A stretch of 64,000 bases of DNA from Clostridia bacterium (GTDB lineage Bacteria > Bacillota > Clostridia > TANB77 > CAG-465): NCBI GenBank assembly GCA_017536445.1, contig JAFXHJ010000006.1, positions 1-64,000 of the forward strand. Reading direction: 5' to 3'. The notes below the pieces were generated by a model. That model saw nothing but the letters and a program-made list of their open reading frames with translations. It was not told where the DNA came from and searched no databases. Numbering within the stretch: the stretch's first letter is position 1; each line of letters starts with the position of its first letter. A program made the translations under genes and the position numbers. Shown here in pieces: positions 35,489-45,200 of the stretch.

Positions 35489-35746
35489 ATGGCACATAAA
35501 AAAGGTGGTGGATCTACTAAGAACGGTAGAGACAGTATAGGTAAAAGACTTGGTGCTAAAAGAGCAGATGGACAATTTGTTGAAGCAGGAAACATTTTAG
35601 TAAGACAAAGAGGAACTAAAATACATCCAGGAACAAATGTTGGAATCGGTAAAGACGATACATTATTTGCTAAAGAAAGCGGAATACTAAAATTTGAAAG
35701 ATTAGGTAGAGCTAAAACAAAAGCAAGTGTTTACAAAGAAAATTAA
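35489..35746 (+). CDS. rpmA: 50S ribosomal protein L27
   Basis: An 85-residue ribosomal protein whose N terminus reaches the peptidyl-transferase centre. It begins [16 protein letters not shown] directly. Most Firmicutes L27 proteins carry a short extension cut off by the protease Prp (established knowledge); here a TAA codon stands immediately before the ATG, so no extension can be translated. This agrees with the missing prp gene between rplU and rpmA. Otherwise a normal L27 ([30 protein letters not shown]). Confidence 0.97.
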   Translation: MAHKKGGGSTKNGRDSIGKRLGAKRADGQFVEAGNILVRQRGTKIHPGTNVGIGKDDTLFAKESGILKFERLGRAKTKASVYKEN

Positions 35747-35751
35747 TTATA

Positions 35752-35781
35752 AAAAGTGCCTTAAATATAGGGCACTTTTAT
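35752..35781 (+). terminator. intrinsic terminator of rplU-rpmA
   Basis: AAAAGTGCC / GGCACTTTT hairpin with a 10-base loop and T-rich tail. Confidence 0.8.
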
Positions 35782-35851
35782 TGTTTCTATTAGCTACTTA
35801 GTATATAATATAACTTAGAGTTATATATGTAATATATATGAGGTGAAAGAA

Positions 35852-36877
35852 ATGAAAGAGAAAAAAAGAATATTAACAGGGGATAGACCTACAGGAAAGC
35901 TACATATAGGACATTATTTTGGTTCGTTACAAAACAGAGTAAAGTTGCAAGATGAATATGATACATATATTCTTGTAGCAGACGTTCAAGCTTTAACAGA
36001 TAATTTTAATAACCCTGCAAAAGTAAGAGAAAATATATTAGAAACAACAATAGATAACTTATCTGCTGGATTAGATCCAAATAAAGTTACATTTGTTGTT
36101 CAATCAATGGTACCAGAAATAGCAGAACTTACTGTGTTCTACTCAAATCTAGTAACAGTATCTAGACTACAAAGAAATCCAACTATTAAAACTGAAATAG
36201 CTCAAAAGAAAGAGATATTTGGTAATAGTGGTGAATCTGTAACTTATGGATTTTTAGGTTATCCAGTGTCACAAGCAGCAGATATTACAGCATTCAATGC
36301 AGATGTAATACCTGTAGGAGATGACCAATTACCATTAATTGAACAAACTAGAGAAATAGTAAGAAAGTTTAATTTGCTTTATGGTGAAGGAAAAGACATA
36401 TTAACAGAACCAGAAGCAATACTTAGTAAAAACTCTAGAATTAAAGGACTAGATGGTGGAGTTAAAATGGGGAAGAGTTTAGGCAATGCTATATATCTTG
36501 CAGATGATGATGAAACAATAAAGAGCAAGGTTATGGGAGCAGTAACTGACCCTAATAAGATTAGAAAAGATGATCCTGCAAACCCAGACGTTTGTATGGT
36601 AGCATACTATCACAAATTGTTTAGCGACGATTCATATGCTACAGTTTGTGATGAATGTAAAGCGGGAGCTAGAGGATGCGTTAATTGTAAACGTGAACTT
36701 ATAGCTAACATCATTAAAAAGATGGAACCAATTCGTGAAAGAAGAAGATATTATGAAACTCATAAAGATGAAGTTAAAGATATCTTAGAAAAAGGAACTA
36801 AGAAAGCACGCGAAATTACTAAAGAAACTTTAAGACAAGTAAAGAGTGCTATGAAGATAGATTATTTTGAGTCGTAA
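35852..36877 (+). CDS. trpS: tryptophanyl-tRNA synthetase
   Basis: A 341-residue class I synthetase charging tRNA-Trp. The signature GKLHIGHYFGS (HIGH-type) is at residues about 16-26, and GVKMGKSLGNAI (KMSKS-type, here KMGKS) at about 206-217. PVSQAADITAFNADVIPVGDDQ is the tryptophan pocket region. A C-terminal CDEC...CVNC cluster could bind a metal. The start at 35852 is 8 bases after AGGTG; the GTG at 35843 lies inside that site. Confidence 0.95.
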   Translation: MKEKKRILTGDRPTGKLHIGHYFGSLQNRVKLQDEYDTYILVADVQALTDNFNNPAKVRENILETTIDNLSAGLDPNKVTFVVQSMVPEIAELTVFYSNLVTVSRLQRNPTIKTEIAQKKEIFGNSGESVTYGFLGYPVSQAADITAFNADVIPVGDDQLPLIEQTREIVRKFNLLYGEGKDILTEPEAILSKNSRIKGLDGGVKMGKSLGNAIYLADDDETIKSKVMGAVTDPNKIRKDDPANPDVCMVAYYHKLFSDDSYATVCDECKAGARGCVNCKRELIANIIKKMEPIRERRRYYETHKDEVKDILEKGTKKAREITKETLRQVKSAMKIDYFES

Positions 36878-36902
36878 TATGAATTAACATAGGAGGAGAA
36901 AT

Positions 36903-38339
36903 ATGGTTGCAGAATGTGCACTTTTGGGCGCGGGTGCAGTTGTTGCATCTGACGCCATAAAAATAGAATATCTAAAAAGTAAACATCGTGAATTAAACGA
37001 TACAGAAAAACGAGAGTTTTTGGCAGATGATTCTAGGCGTTTTATTCACTTTACATCAGAAACAAGTGCGAAAAAAATAATGCAATCAGGTTTCTTAATT
37101 CCAACTAAAGGTGTTGTAAATAATCATTTTACTAGAAGTATGGATTCTAAGGGTATAACTCGTGATTCAGAAATGGTATATATGTTTGATAATGCAACTT
37201 TTAGTGTAGATGATTATATACGTAACCTGCCAATAAAACGTTCGCCGTTTAATGGATGTTATGAGTATTATGCAATAAGTACAAAACCAAACAAATATGA
37301 TATACATAATTTTAGAAAAAGAGCGCAAGATGGTGCAATAACTTATGAAGGAAGATTGGATATTGATGGTACGGATACAAGACTTGTAAAATACGCATTA
37401 GCACTAGATGAACAAGGCGAATATACATTTACAGAAATGGCGATGGATGCAGAGTATACTCCAACACCAGAGTTGTTAGCAAAACTTGAAAGAGACAAAA
37501 CAACTTCGATTGGGTATATAGCTAAAACATATATGTCTGAAGTTAGAAAATCTAAAGAATCTATGAGAAGATTTAGAGCTGAAAAAGATATATATAAAGA
37601 ACAAATAAGAAAGAAAAAAGAGCTGGCTAAAGCAAACAGGCAATTTACAGAAGAAGAAAAAGATAAATCATATATATACGAACAAGACGGTAGGACCATC
37701 GTTGTTAAAAATATAGAATATGAACAAGTTGGCGGAAAGAGACTTCAAAAAATAGCAATAATGGAAAGAGAAGATGGGACTAAGAAATCTAAATCAAGTA
37801 TGACATTTTGCTATATGGATGAATTAGACGTATCTAAACTTGAACCTGAAGTTGCTAGTAAATATTTCTTTAGTAATCATGATGAAGCAAGAAATAGTAA
37901 AAGTAAAATGCCTAGATATATTGGTATGCCACTTCTAAATCTTGAAACTGGTGAAGTTGTAAACGAGTACGATAAGACTTTTGATAAAGATTTTAGAGAA
38001 CATATGGATAGAAAGTATAAAGTAAGTGCAACTTTAGAAGAAAGATATGAAAGAGTTAAAAAGAGTAGAGGTATAGTTGCTAAGGTAAAATCGATGTTTG
38101 CACGAATATTCAAAAAAGAACAACCATTAGCATTATCTGAAGCTGAAGTTGATAGACAAAAATTAGCAGATTTAGGCTATTCAAGTGTAGAAGCTATGAA
38201 TAATGACGATAGAGATGCAAGAATGTTTAAACTTCTAGAAGATGGAACATATCCACCGGAAGAAGTTGCTACATATGATTTAACAAATGAAAGCCAAGAA
38301 ACATTAACTATTAAGCCAAGAGAAGTAGAGGAGAAATAA
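36903..38339 (+). CDS. unknown protein with a possible ADP-ribosyltransferase-like N-terminal segment
   Basis: A 478-residue protein. After a short hydrophobic start (LLGAGAVVASDAI) comes RRFIHFTSETSAKKIMQSGFLIP (residues about 42-64), similar in form to the H-[F/Y]-T-S...I[L/M]xSGxL segment that opens DarT-like and other ADP-ribosyltransferase folds. The rest is charged, with a coiled stretch (about 205-240) and a basic patch (KVKSMFARIFKKE). No catalytic Glu can be assigned with confidence. The start follows AGGAGGAG, and obg begins at the base after its stop, so the two are co-transcribed. Host-like codon use. The ADP-ribosylation idea is a low-certainty inference. Confidence 0.5.
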   Translation: MVAECALLGAGAVVASDAIKIEYLKSKHRELNDTEKREFLADDSRRFIHFTSETSAKKIMQSGFLIPTKGVVNNHFTRSMDSKGITRDSEMVYMFDNATFSVDDYIRNLPIKRSPFNGCYEYYAISTKPNKYDIHNFRKRAQDGAITYEGRLDIDGTDTRLVKYALALDEQGEYTFTEMAMDAEYTPTPELLAKLERDKTTSIGYIAKTYMSEVRKSKESMRRFRAEKDIYKEQIRKKKELAKANRQFTEEEKDKSYIYEQDGRTIVVKNIEYEQVGGKRLQKIAIMEREDGTKKSKSSMTFCYMDELDVSKLEPEVASKYFFSNHDEARNSKSKMPRYIGMPLLNLETGEVVNEYDKTFDKDFREHMDRKYKVSATLEERYERVKKSRGIVAKVKSMFARIFKKEQPLALSEAEVDRQKLADLGYSSVEAMNNDDRDARMFKLLEDGTYPPEEVATYDLTNESQETLTIKPREVEEK

Positions 38340-39626
38340 ATGTTTGTAGATTATACTAAAATAAAAGTAAAAGCTGGAGACGGTGGAAATGGAGCGATGA
38401 CATTCCATAGAGAAAAATATGTAGATAGCGGCGGACCAGACGGTGGAGATGGCGGCCGTGGCGGTAGCATAATCTTTAGAGTACATCCTGGAATGAATAC
38501 ATTAATTAACTTCAGCTATAACAAAAAAATATTTGCTAAAAACGGTGAAAATGGTGCAAAGAAAAATTGTGCTGGTAAAAGTGCAGAAGATGTTTATGTA
38601 GATGTACCAAAAGGAACTGTTGTAAGAGATTTAGAAAATGGTAAGATTATAGCAGATTTAAATAAGGATGATTCAGAAGCTGTAATTGCTAAAGGTGGCC
38701 GTGGCGGTAAAGGTAACCAACACTTTGCAAACTCAGTAAGACAAGCTCCTAGATTTTCAGAACAAGGTGAACCTGGTGAAGAAAAAGAACTTGAACTAGA
38801 ACTTAAACTAATTGCAGATGTAGGACTTGTAGGATTCCCTAACGTTGGTAAATCTACATTAATATCTATGGTATCTTCAGCAAAACCAAAAATTGCAAAC
38901 TATCACTTTACTACACTTGAACCAAGTTTAGGTGTTGTAACTGCGAAGGATGGTTCTTCGTTTGTAATGGCAGATATTCCTGGAATTATAGAGGGAGCTG
39001 CTGAGGGTGTTGGTCTTGGAATCAAGTTCTTAAGACACATTGAAAGAAACAAAATATTACTTCACGTAATAGATGTATCTGGAAGTGAAGACCGTGATCC
39101 GATAGATGATTATTACACAATAAATGTAGAGCTTAGAAAGTTTAGCGAAAAATTAGCAGAAAAGAAACAAATAATTGTTGCAAACAAAATTGATGTTTTA
39201 GATGATGAATCTAAACTAGAAAAATTAAAACAAGTAGCGGCTAAAGACGGTCGTGAAGTGGTAGCAATTTCTGCTGCAACAAATGTTAATGTAAAAGAAT
39301 TAGTGGAAATAGTTTCTAAAGCATTAAAAGAACTTCCTAATGAAGAATTAGAAGATACAGATGAAGAGGTATTTACAATTTCATTAGACAAACGTAATAA
39401 AGATGAAGAAGACTTTAGAATAGAAATTATTGAATGCGAATATACAGTATTAGGACCTGCAATAGACAAGCTTATGAGAAGAGTTAATGTTGAAGACTTT
39501 GAATCTAGACAATACATGCAACGTTCATTAAAATTTATGGGTGTAATGGATGTATTAAGAAAAATGGGTATTGAAGCAGGGGATACTGTGGATATCAAAG
39601 GATTCAAATTTAACTGGGAAGAATAA
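38340..39626 (+). CDS. obg: GTPase Obg/CgtA
   Basis: A 428-residue essential GTPase linked to 50S ribosome assembly and, in spore formers, to entry into sporulation. Domains in order: glycine-rich Obg fold (VDYTKIKVKAGDGGNGAMTFHREK, residues 2-155), G domain (GFPNVGKST, DIPGIIEGA, NKID) and a C-terminal OCT domain (from about 345 to the end). Full length. It starts at the base after the stop of the 478-residue gene, with AGGAG inside that gene. Confidence 0.97.
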   Translation: MFVDYTKIKVKAGDGGNGAMTFHREKYVDSGGPDGGDGGRGGSIIFRVHPGMNTLINFSYNKKIFAKNGENGAKKNCAGKSAEDVYVDVPKGTVVRDLENGKIIADLNKDDSEAVIAKGGRGGKGNQHFANSVRQAPRFSEQGEPGEEKELELELKLIADVGLVGFPNVGKSTLISMVSSAKPKIANYHFTTLEPSLGVVTAKDGSSFVMADIPGIIEGAAEGVGLGIKFLRHIERNKILLHVIDVSGSEDRDPIDDYYTINVELRKFSEKLAEKKQIIVANKIDVLDDESKLEKLKQVAAKDGREVVAISAATNVNVKELVEIVSKALKELPNEELEDTDEEVFTISLDKRNKDEEDFRIEIIECEYTVLGPAIDKLMRRVNVEDFESRQYMQRSLKFMGVMDVLRKMGIEAGDTVDIKGFKFNWEE

Positions 39627-39667
39627 AATGTACATAGTAAGAATAGATTGTACAAGGAGGAGTTAAG

Positions 39668-39922
39668 ATGGAAATTTTAGGAGCGGTTGGCGGAGTAATA
39701 GCTTTAATAATAATAATAAGACTATTATTATGTCCTATAAAACTATTATTTAAATTATTAATAAACGCAGCTGTAGGACTAGTAATATTATTTATATTTA
39801 ATCATTTTGGTTTAATGTTAGTAGGATTTACAATTCCAATTAATTTTGTAACTGCAGCAATAGTTGGTATACTTGGAATACCAGGAATTTTAGGCTTAAT
39901 TGCATACTTTATGTTTTTTTAA
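39668..39922 (+). CDS. bofA: BofA-like membrane protein (pro-sigma-K processing inhibitor family)
   Basis: An 84-residue protein with two or three hydrophobic helices. The C-terminal segment IPINFVTAAIVGILGIPGILGLI matches the BofA family motif (N.xTxxxxGxLGxPGxxxL). In Bacillus BofA holds back the SpoIVFB protease in the mother cell. The start follows AGGAGG. It lies between obg and a tRNA gene. It supports the view that the host has a sporulation programme; the exact target in Clostridia is less certain. Confidence 0.8.
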   Translation: MEILGAVGGVIALIIIIRLLLCPIKLLFKLLINAAVGLVILFIFNHFGLMLVGFTIPINFVTAAIVGILGIPGILGLIAYFMFF

Positions 39923-39934
39923 TTAATTAAATAA

Positions 39935-39963
39935 TTGAAATTTAATCCCGCTTATGGTAAAAT
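39935..39963 (+). promoter_or_regulatory. promoter of tRNA-Gly
   Basis: TTGAAA (39935-39940), a 17-base spacer and TAAAAT (39958-39963), placing the start about 5-8 bases before the mature tRNA. The spacer carries the left arm of a palindrome (see 39943-39983). Confidence 0.7.
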
Positions 39964-39983
39964 TTTTACTATAAGCGGGATTA
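39943..39983. repeat. palindrome reaching into the 5' end of tRNA-Gly
   Basis: TAATCCCGCTTAT (39943-39955) is the exact complement of ATAAGCGGGATTA (39971-39983), and the centre GTAAAA / TTTTAC continues the symmetry. The right arm includes the first nine bases of the tRNA; the left arm lies in the promoter spacer. Confidence 0.85.
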
Positions 39984-40048
39984 GTTTAGTGGTAGAATAC
40001 AAGGCTTCCGATCTTTTGGCGTGGGTTCGATTCCCACATCTCGCTCCA
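39975..40048 (+). tRNA. tRNA-Gly (anticodon TCC)
   Basis: The 74-base sequence folds as a cloverleaf: acceptor GCGGGAT / ATCTCGC (one G-T pair), D arm GTTT...GAAT, anticodon loop CTTCCGA with TCC, T arm GTGGG TTCGATT CCCAC, and an encoded CCA end. The anticodon stem CAAGG / TCTTT has a mismatch at its outer pair and a G-T pair next to the loop, and base 37 is G, so this copy is slightly unusual. Confidence 0.88.
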
Positions 40049-40103
40049 TCATTAATTAAGGGAAATAAAATTATAAAAATATAATTATTAAAAATATTAA
40101 TAA

Positions 40104-40131
40104 AACAAAGCACCCGAAAGGGTGCTTTGTT
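40104..40131. terminator. bidirectional intrinsic terminator
   Basis: AACAAAGCACCC GAAA GGGTGCTTTGTT, 12 pairs with a GAAA loop, between tRNA-Gly and the end of the CNNM/CBS gene. Confidence 0.92.
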
Positions 40132-40136
40132 ATTTA

Positions 40137-41144
40137 TCAATTATTTTGTTCATTAACATCATATTCGTCAAAGATATTTCCTACAATTTCTTCTAGAATA
40201 TCTTCTAAAGTAACTATACCAATATATTTGTTGTTTTCTCTAACTATAGCCATGTTTTCGTATGCACCATTTAGTATAAGAAATGCATCATCTATTATAG
40301 TATCAGCATCTAATATTTTTACTTTGCGTAGATATCTATACAGACTAAATTCTTTATCCTTGCCAAGTATTAAGTCTTTAATATTAATAATACCTAGGAT
40401 CTTTTCACCTTCCATAACAGGAAATCTTGTAAATTTAGATTCTCTAATTTTTGAGATTATAGTTTCATTGCTATCCGAAGTATCTATGTATACTACGTTC
40501 TCTTTTTTAGTCATGATATCTTTTATTGTTATATCATTAAATTCAAACACTCTTAGTAGAAGTTTCTTTTCTAATTCCTCGAGGTTTGAGTCTACAATAG
40601 TATCTTTTATCTCTTCTTCATCTTCATCCTTTGGAGGAGAGATTTTTAGCAATTTTTCAAAAGCGTTTGTAGATAACTTTAATACTAATATGAATGGTTT
40701 GAATATTAATATAACAAGGTTTATTATATTTACCATCTTATATGCTATCTTTTCAGGATTTGCAATACCTATCTTTTTAGGAAGTAGTTCGCCAAATACA
40801 AGAGTAAAGTATGAAAGTATTATTGTTATAAGAACTATCAAAATGTTTATTTGCATAGCTTCAGAAATATATGGAATATGGATATATTCTGCTATTTCAC
40901 TTGCAAAGCTATCTGCTGCAAAAGCGCTTGCTAGAAAACCAGATAAAGTTATTGCAACTTGTATTGCAGATAAGAATGTACTGGAATCATTTAGTAAACT
41001 AACAATTCTTTTAGCTTTTTTATTTCCTTTTTTTACTTCTTTACTAAGTTTGTATTTATTTAAAGATAAGAATGCTATTTCAGTTGACGAAAATATACCG
41101 TTTATTATTATAAGAATAATTAGAATTAATATTTTAATTAACAT
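40137..41144 (-). CDS. CNNM-domain, CBS-pair membrane protein (HlyC/CorC family)
   Basis: A 335-residue protein. The N-terminal CNNM membrane domain (residues 1-180) has the INGIFSSTEIAFLSLNKYKL and AITLSGFLASAFA signatures; two CBS motifs follow (ITIKDIMTKKENVVYID, and ENNKYIGIVTLEDILEEIVG). The C-terminal CorC/HlyC cap domain found in longer members (about 430 residues) is missing. Proteins of this family export magnesium or sodium, in Bacillus MpfA/YhdP style. The start follows GGAGG. It is monocistronic. Confidence 0.88.
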   Translation of the reverse strand: MLIKILILIILIIINGIFSSTEIAFLSLNKYKLSKEVKKGNKKAKRIVSLLNDSSTFLSAIQVAITLSGFLASAFAADSFASEIAEYIHIPYISEAMQINILIVLITIILSYFTLVFGELLPKKIGIANPEKIAYKMVNIINLVILIFKPFILVLKLSTNAFEKLLKISPPKDEDEEEIKDTIVDSNLEELEKKLLLRVFEFNDITIKDIMTKKENVVYIDTSDSNETIISKIRESKFTRFPVMEGEKILGIINIKDLILGKDKEFSLYRYLRKVKILDADTIIDDAFLILNGAYENMAIVRENNKYIGIVTLEDILEEIVGNIFDEYDVNEQNN

Positions 41145-41229
41145 GTTAATCCTCCGTTAATGTGTAGTATATCATTAAGTAAAAAAATATACTATATCTA
41201 AATAATAAAAAGTGTAAAAAATGTATAAT

Positions 41230-41258
41230 TTGCAAAACTACCTGCATAGTGGTATAAT
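41230..41258 (+). promoter_or_regulatory. sigma-A promoter of a two-gene cassette
   Basis: TTGCAA (41230-41235), a 17-base spacer and TATAAT (41253-41258) with an extended TGG. Confidence 0.8.
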
Positions 41259-41321
41259 AATAAAGCGCGAAAAAATTAAGTCGAAATTTTTAATAAAATA
41301 AATTTAAGGAGATATATAATT

Positions 41322-41711
41322 ATGTTTTTTAAGAAGAAACGGAAAGGAGATGAACCAAAGAAACTATTTGTAAAGGTAGATGATGTATATATTGCAACAA
41401 GCAATCTTAAAGCAAATTGCAATGACGGAAAAGGCTTTTACGAAAAAAAGGTAACACTATTTTACTTAGCTGTTAAGGTATCTTACGGGTACAAAGAATT
41501 GTTTACCGGTAGAGACCTGTGCCTTGATGAAGATGAGGAGTTTTTAGATATTCCATTTATACAAAAAGTAGAACCTTTAAGGGATTACTTAGGCGACTAT
41601 GAACAGGAAGAGATAAGCTATACAGCTCTTTTTGATATAATTGCAACGATAAATGCAATGGTAAAACTCGGTAGTTTAGAAAACACAAAGAAAGGTAGAA
41701 AGAAGGCATGA
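41322..41711 (+). CDS. hypothetical protein, first gene of a coupled pair
   Basis: A 129-residue soluble protein that I do not recognise. It begins with a basic tail (FFKKKRKGDEPKK), followed by a beta-rich middle (KLFVKVDDVYIATSNL, KVTLFYLAVKVSYGYKELFTGRDLCL) and an acidic helix-rich end. The start follows AAGGAG. Its stop overlaps the start of the next gene as ATGA, so the two products are probably made in fixed proportion and may act together. Codon use is less AT-biased than in the flanking CNNM and ABC genes. Confidence 0.7.
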   Translation: MFFKKKRKGDEPKKLFVKVDDVYIATSNLKANCNDGKGFYEKKVTLFYLAVKVSYGYKELFTGRDLCLDEDEEFLDIPFIQKVEPLRDYLGDYEQEEISYTALFDIIATINAMVKLGSLENTKKGRKKA

Positions 41712-42055
41712 ATATTGGACGATTGGATATTATTATAGTAAAAAGAGAACTCGAAGAAAAACGTAAAGAGTTCGATAGAATTTCTGTTAATATGTCGCTT
41801 GAAGAGAAACTTGAATGGATAAGAAACTTCTTTAACGAATATGTTCCTGAACTAGAGAAACGGTATATGACAGAACAGGAACTTAAAGAGTGGATTTTCT
41901 TACCGGATGAGCTTAGAATTTGGTTTTATCATTACTTTCCTGAACATGGACTTAACATGGCAAAGTACACAGAACAGCTTATGCACGATTTTCATTGGGA
42001 AGGACATAAGAGATTCCAAACAGTGGATAGAAGATTTTTTAGCCATTATGATTAA
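41708..42055 (+). CDS. hypothetical protein, second gene of a coupled pair
   Basis: A 115-residue, mainly helical, charged protein of unknown function (LEEKLEWIRNFFNEYVPELEKR, EHGLNMAKYTEQLMHDFHWE). Several His, Trp and Tyr residues lie in the second half, but no clear metal motif. It starts in the ATGA overlap with the preceding gene. A two-gene layout with tight overlap would fit a partner pair such as toxin and antitoxin, but neither protein shows a known toxin or antitoxin motif, so that remains a guess. Confidence 0.68.
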   Translation: MNIGRLDIIIVKRELEEKRKEFDRISVNMSLEEKLEWIRNFFNEYVPELEKRYMTEQELKEWIFLPDELRIWFYHYFPEHGLNMAKYTEQLMHDFHWEGHKRFQTVDRRFFSHYD

Positions 42056-42056
42056 C

Positions 42057-42086
42057 AAAAAGAGCAACGTAAAAGTTGCTCTTTTT
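42057..42086 (+). terminator. intrinsic terminator
   Basis: AAAAGAGCAAC / GTTGCTCTTTTT after the coupled pair. Confidence 0.88.
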
Positions 42087-42202
42087 GTTATATAAAATTT
42101 CTGTAAAATTATGTGAAATTTAGCTTATTAGGTATACAAATTCTAACCTTTATGATATATTTTAATGTAGAATTTTATAGGTTAAAAAGGAAAGGAAAAG
42201 AT

Positions 42203-45200
42203 ATGTTAAAGTTAAAGGGTATAACAAAAACATATGTTACTGCAAACGATAAAGTTGAAGCACTAAAAGGCGTAGATATAGAATTTAGAAAATCTGAGTT
42301 TGTATCTATTTTAGGACAAAGCGGATGTGGTAAGACAACATTATTAAATATTATAGGCGGATTAGATAGATATACTAAAGGAGATTTAATAATCAATGGT
42401 AAATCTACTAAGGAGTTTAAAGACAGAGATTGGGATAGTTACAGAAACCATAGTGTTGGTTTTGTGTTCCAAAGTTATAATTTAATACCACATCAATCAG
42501 TATTATCTAATGTAGAGCTAGCTTTAACAATAGGCGGTATATCTAAAAAAGCAAGACGTGAAAGAGCGAAAGTAGCACTAGAATTAGTAGGCCTTGGTGA
42601 TCAAATACATAAAAGACCTAACCAACTATCTGGTGGACAAATGCAAAGAGTTGCAATAGCAAGAGCACTTGTTAACAATCCAGAGATTATTCTAGCAGAC
42701 GAACCTACTGGTGCATTAGACACAAAGACAAGTGTACAAATAATGGAGATACTAAAAGAGGTTTCTAAAGATAGACTAGTAATAATGGTCACACACAACC
42801 CTGAACTTGCTGAAACATATTCTACAAGAATAGTAAAAATACGTGACGGTGAACTTTTAGATGACTCTAAACCATTTGACTCCAGTGTGGAAAAAGAGGA
42901 AAAACAAAAAGCAAAAGCAAATAAAAAGCTTTCAATGTCAATATTTACAGCACTTTCTTTAAGCTTAAACAATTTGCTTACTAAGAAAGGCCGTACAATA
43001 CTTACATCATTTGCAGGCTCAATAGGTATAATAGGTATCGCAATGATACTTTCACTATCTACTGGTTTCCAAAATTACATAGATAAGATACAAGAAGATA
43101 CTTTAACTTCGTATCCATTCCAAATAACATCGGAAACAGCGGATGGAGCGTCAATGCTTCTATCTATGACAGGAGCAACAGCGGATAATGATGCTACTGG
43201 TGAAAATGTAAAGGAAACTCAAAATATACGTGAGATGTTCACTAAGATTGGAACAAATGATTTGAAATCCTTCAAATACCATTTAGAAAAGAATAAATCT
43301 GAAGTAGACAAAATGGTATCGTTTACAAGATATACATACGGAATAACACCAATTATATATACTAAAGATGTTACTGGTGAAATAGCAAAGTTAAATCCAA
43401 GTAATTTAATGAATAGTATTAGTGGTAATTCTTCAGCAGGAACAATAATGTCATCTGCAGGTATAACAGTATTTAGTGAACTTGTAGATAACCAAGAGAT
43501 GATTGAAGACCAATATGAATTATTAAAAGGAGATTGGCCAAAAGAATATAATGAAGTAATAATAATACTTCCTAAACCAAATCAAATATCAGATATGTTA
43601 CTTTATGGGCTAGGATTAAGAGAATTAGATGAACTTGAAGATATGATAGCAGATATCATTCAGCAAAAAGAAATAGTAAATGATTCTAAACCTCTAGAGT
43701 ATACATATGATGATCTTATGAATCTAACATTTAAGTTAGTAGATGCAAGCTCATTATATAAATATAATAGTAAATATGGAATATATGAAAACAAAGAAAA
43801 CGATAAAGAATACATTGAAAAGCTATATGATAAAGCAGAGAGAATTAAAGTAGTTGGTATAGTTACTCCAAAATCTAGCGAAAGTATGAGCATGCTAGCA
43901 GGTGTTGGATATACTAAAAAATTAACAGAACATGTAATTAAAACTGCGTCTAAATCTGAAATAGTAAAGAAACAATTAGCAGATAGTGATGTAAATGTAT
44001 TTAGCGGTAAAGAGTTCGACGATGATGAAGAAACAGCCGGATTAGACTTCGAGGATATGATATCTATAGATAAAGATATGTTAGCTTCTGCATTTGGTGG
44101 AAATGTTAGTGAAAAAACAATAGCTAATATGACTACTGGATATATGACTGAAATATCTAATGCTATAACAGTAAATACATTACAAGCAGAAGTTGCGTTT
44201 ACTACAACATTAGAAACATTAACTAAAGAAATGTTAACAATGTATATAAAAGAAAATGCAGTTATGGGAATGGCAACAATGAAATTAAGTGCAGTAGATG
44301 CGGAAGTAGACAAGTATTTAAATAATACATCTGCAAAAGCTCATTTAGCCAAACTAGAAAAAGATTATGTTGTACCAGCATCTGTATTTAAGGATACATA
44401 TGCTCAAATGATAAAAGGTTTCTTAAAAGGATATATAATGACTACTGCAAATAACAATCCTGGTGGAAATGTAGATATATATAACGAAGATCCTGCAGGT
44501 ATGTTTATGGAACAAATGGTAGAACCATTAGTTCAAGCATTTGTAGCACAAGATGCTATTAAAGCAGCAGCTACTCAAATGGGTGCTGCTATGACAGAAG
44601 CTACAATGCAAAAAACAATATTAACTAAAGTTGGCGAGTTAACAGCTAAACTTGCTGAAACAATGGCAGGAGCATTCAAAGTAGATGAAAAGAAAATAGC
44701 AGCAGCATTTAAGTTTGATATGAGTGAAGATGAAATAAGAAGCATAATAGAAACGATGTCTTCTACATCTACAGTACAAAATGCAACAACAAATCTAATT
44801 ACTTTAGGTTATCAAGATTTGAATTCGCCAACAACAATGCAGTTCTATTTTGAAAACTTTGAAAACAAAGAAAAATTCATAGCATTCTTAGATGCGTACA
44901 ATGATAAGATGGAAAAAGAAGATGACGAGAAGGTTATAAAATACACAGATGTAACAGGAATATTAATGTCATCAGTAAAAGTAATAGTAGATAGCGTAAG
45001 TTATGTATTAATTGCGTTTGTAAGTATATCACTTGTTGTATCATCAATAATGATAGGAATAATAACATACATATCTGTACTAGAACGTACTAAAGAAATA
45101 GGTGTACTAAGAGCAATCGGTGCTTCTAAGAAAGATATTTCTAGAGTATTTAATGCAGAAACATTTATAGTAGGATTGCTAGCAGGTTTAATAGGTATAG

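Noticed and set aside
39975-40048. tRNA-Gly as an attachment site of an integrated element
   Set aside because: No integrase nearby and no direct repeat of the tRNA 3' end seen in the flanks; the palindrome concerns the 5' end.
42113-42202. 30-codon N-terminal extension of the ABC exporter
   Set aside because: No ribosome-binding site; [11 protein letters not shown] at 42203 is the normal start of the ATPase.
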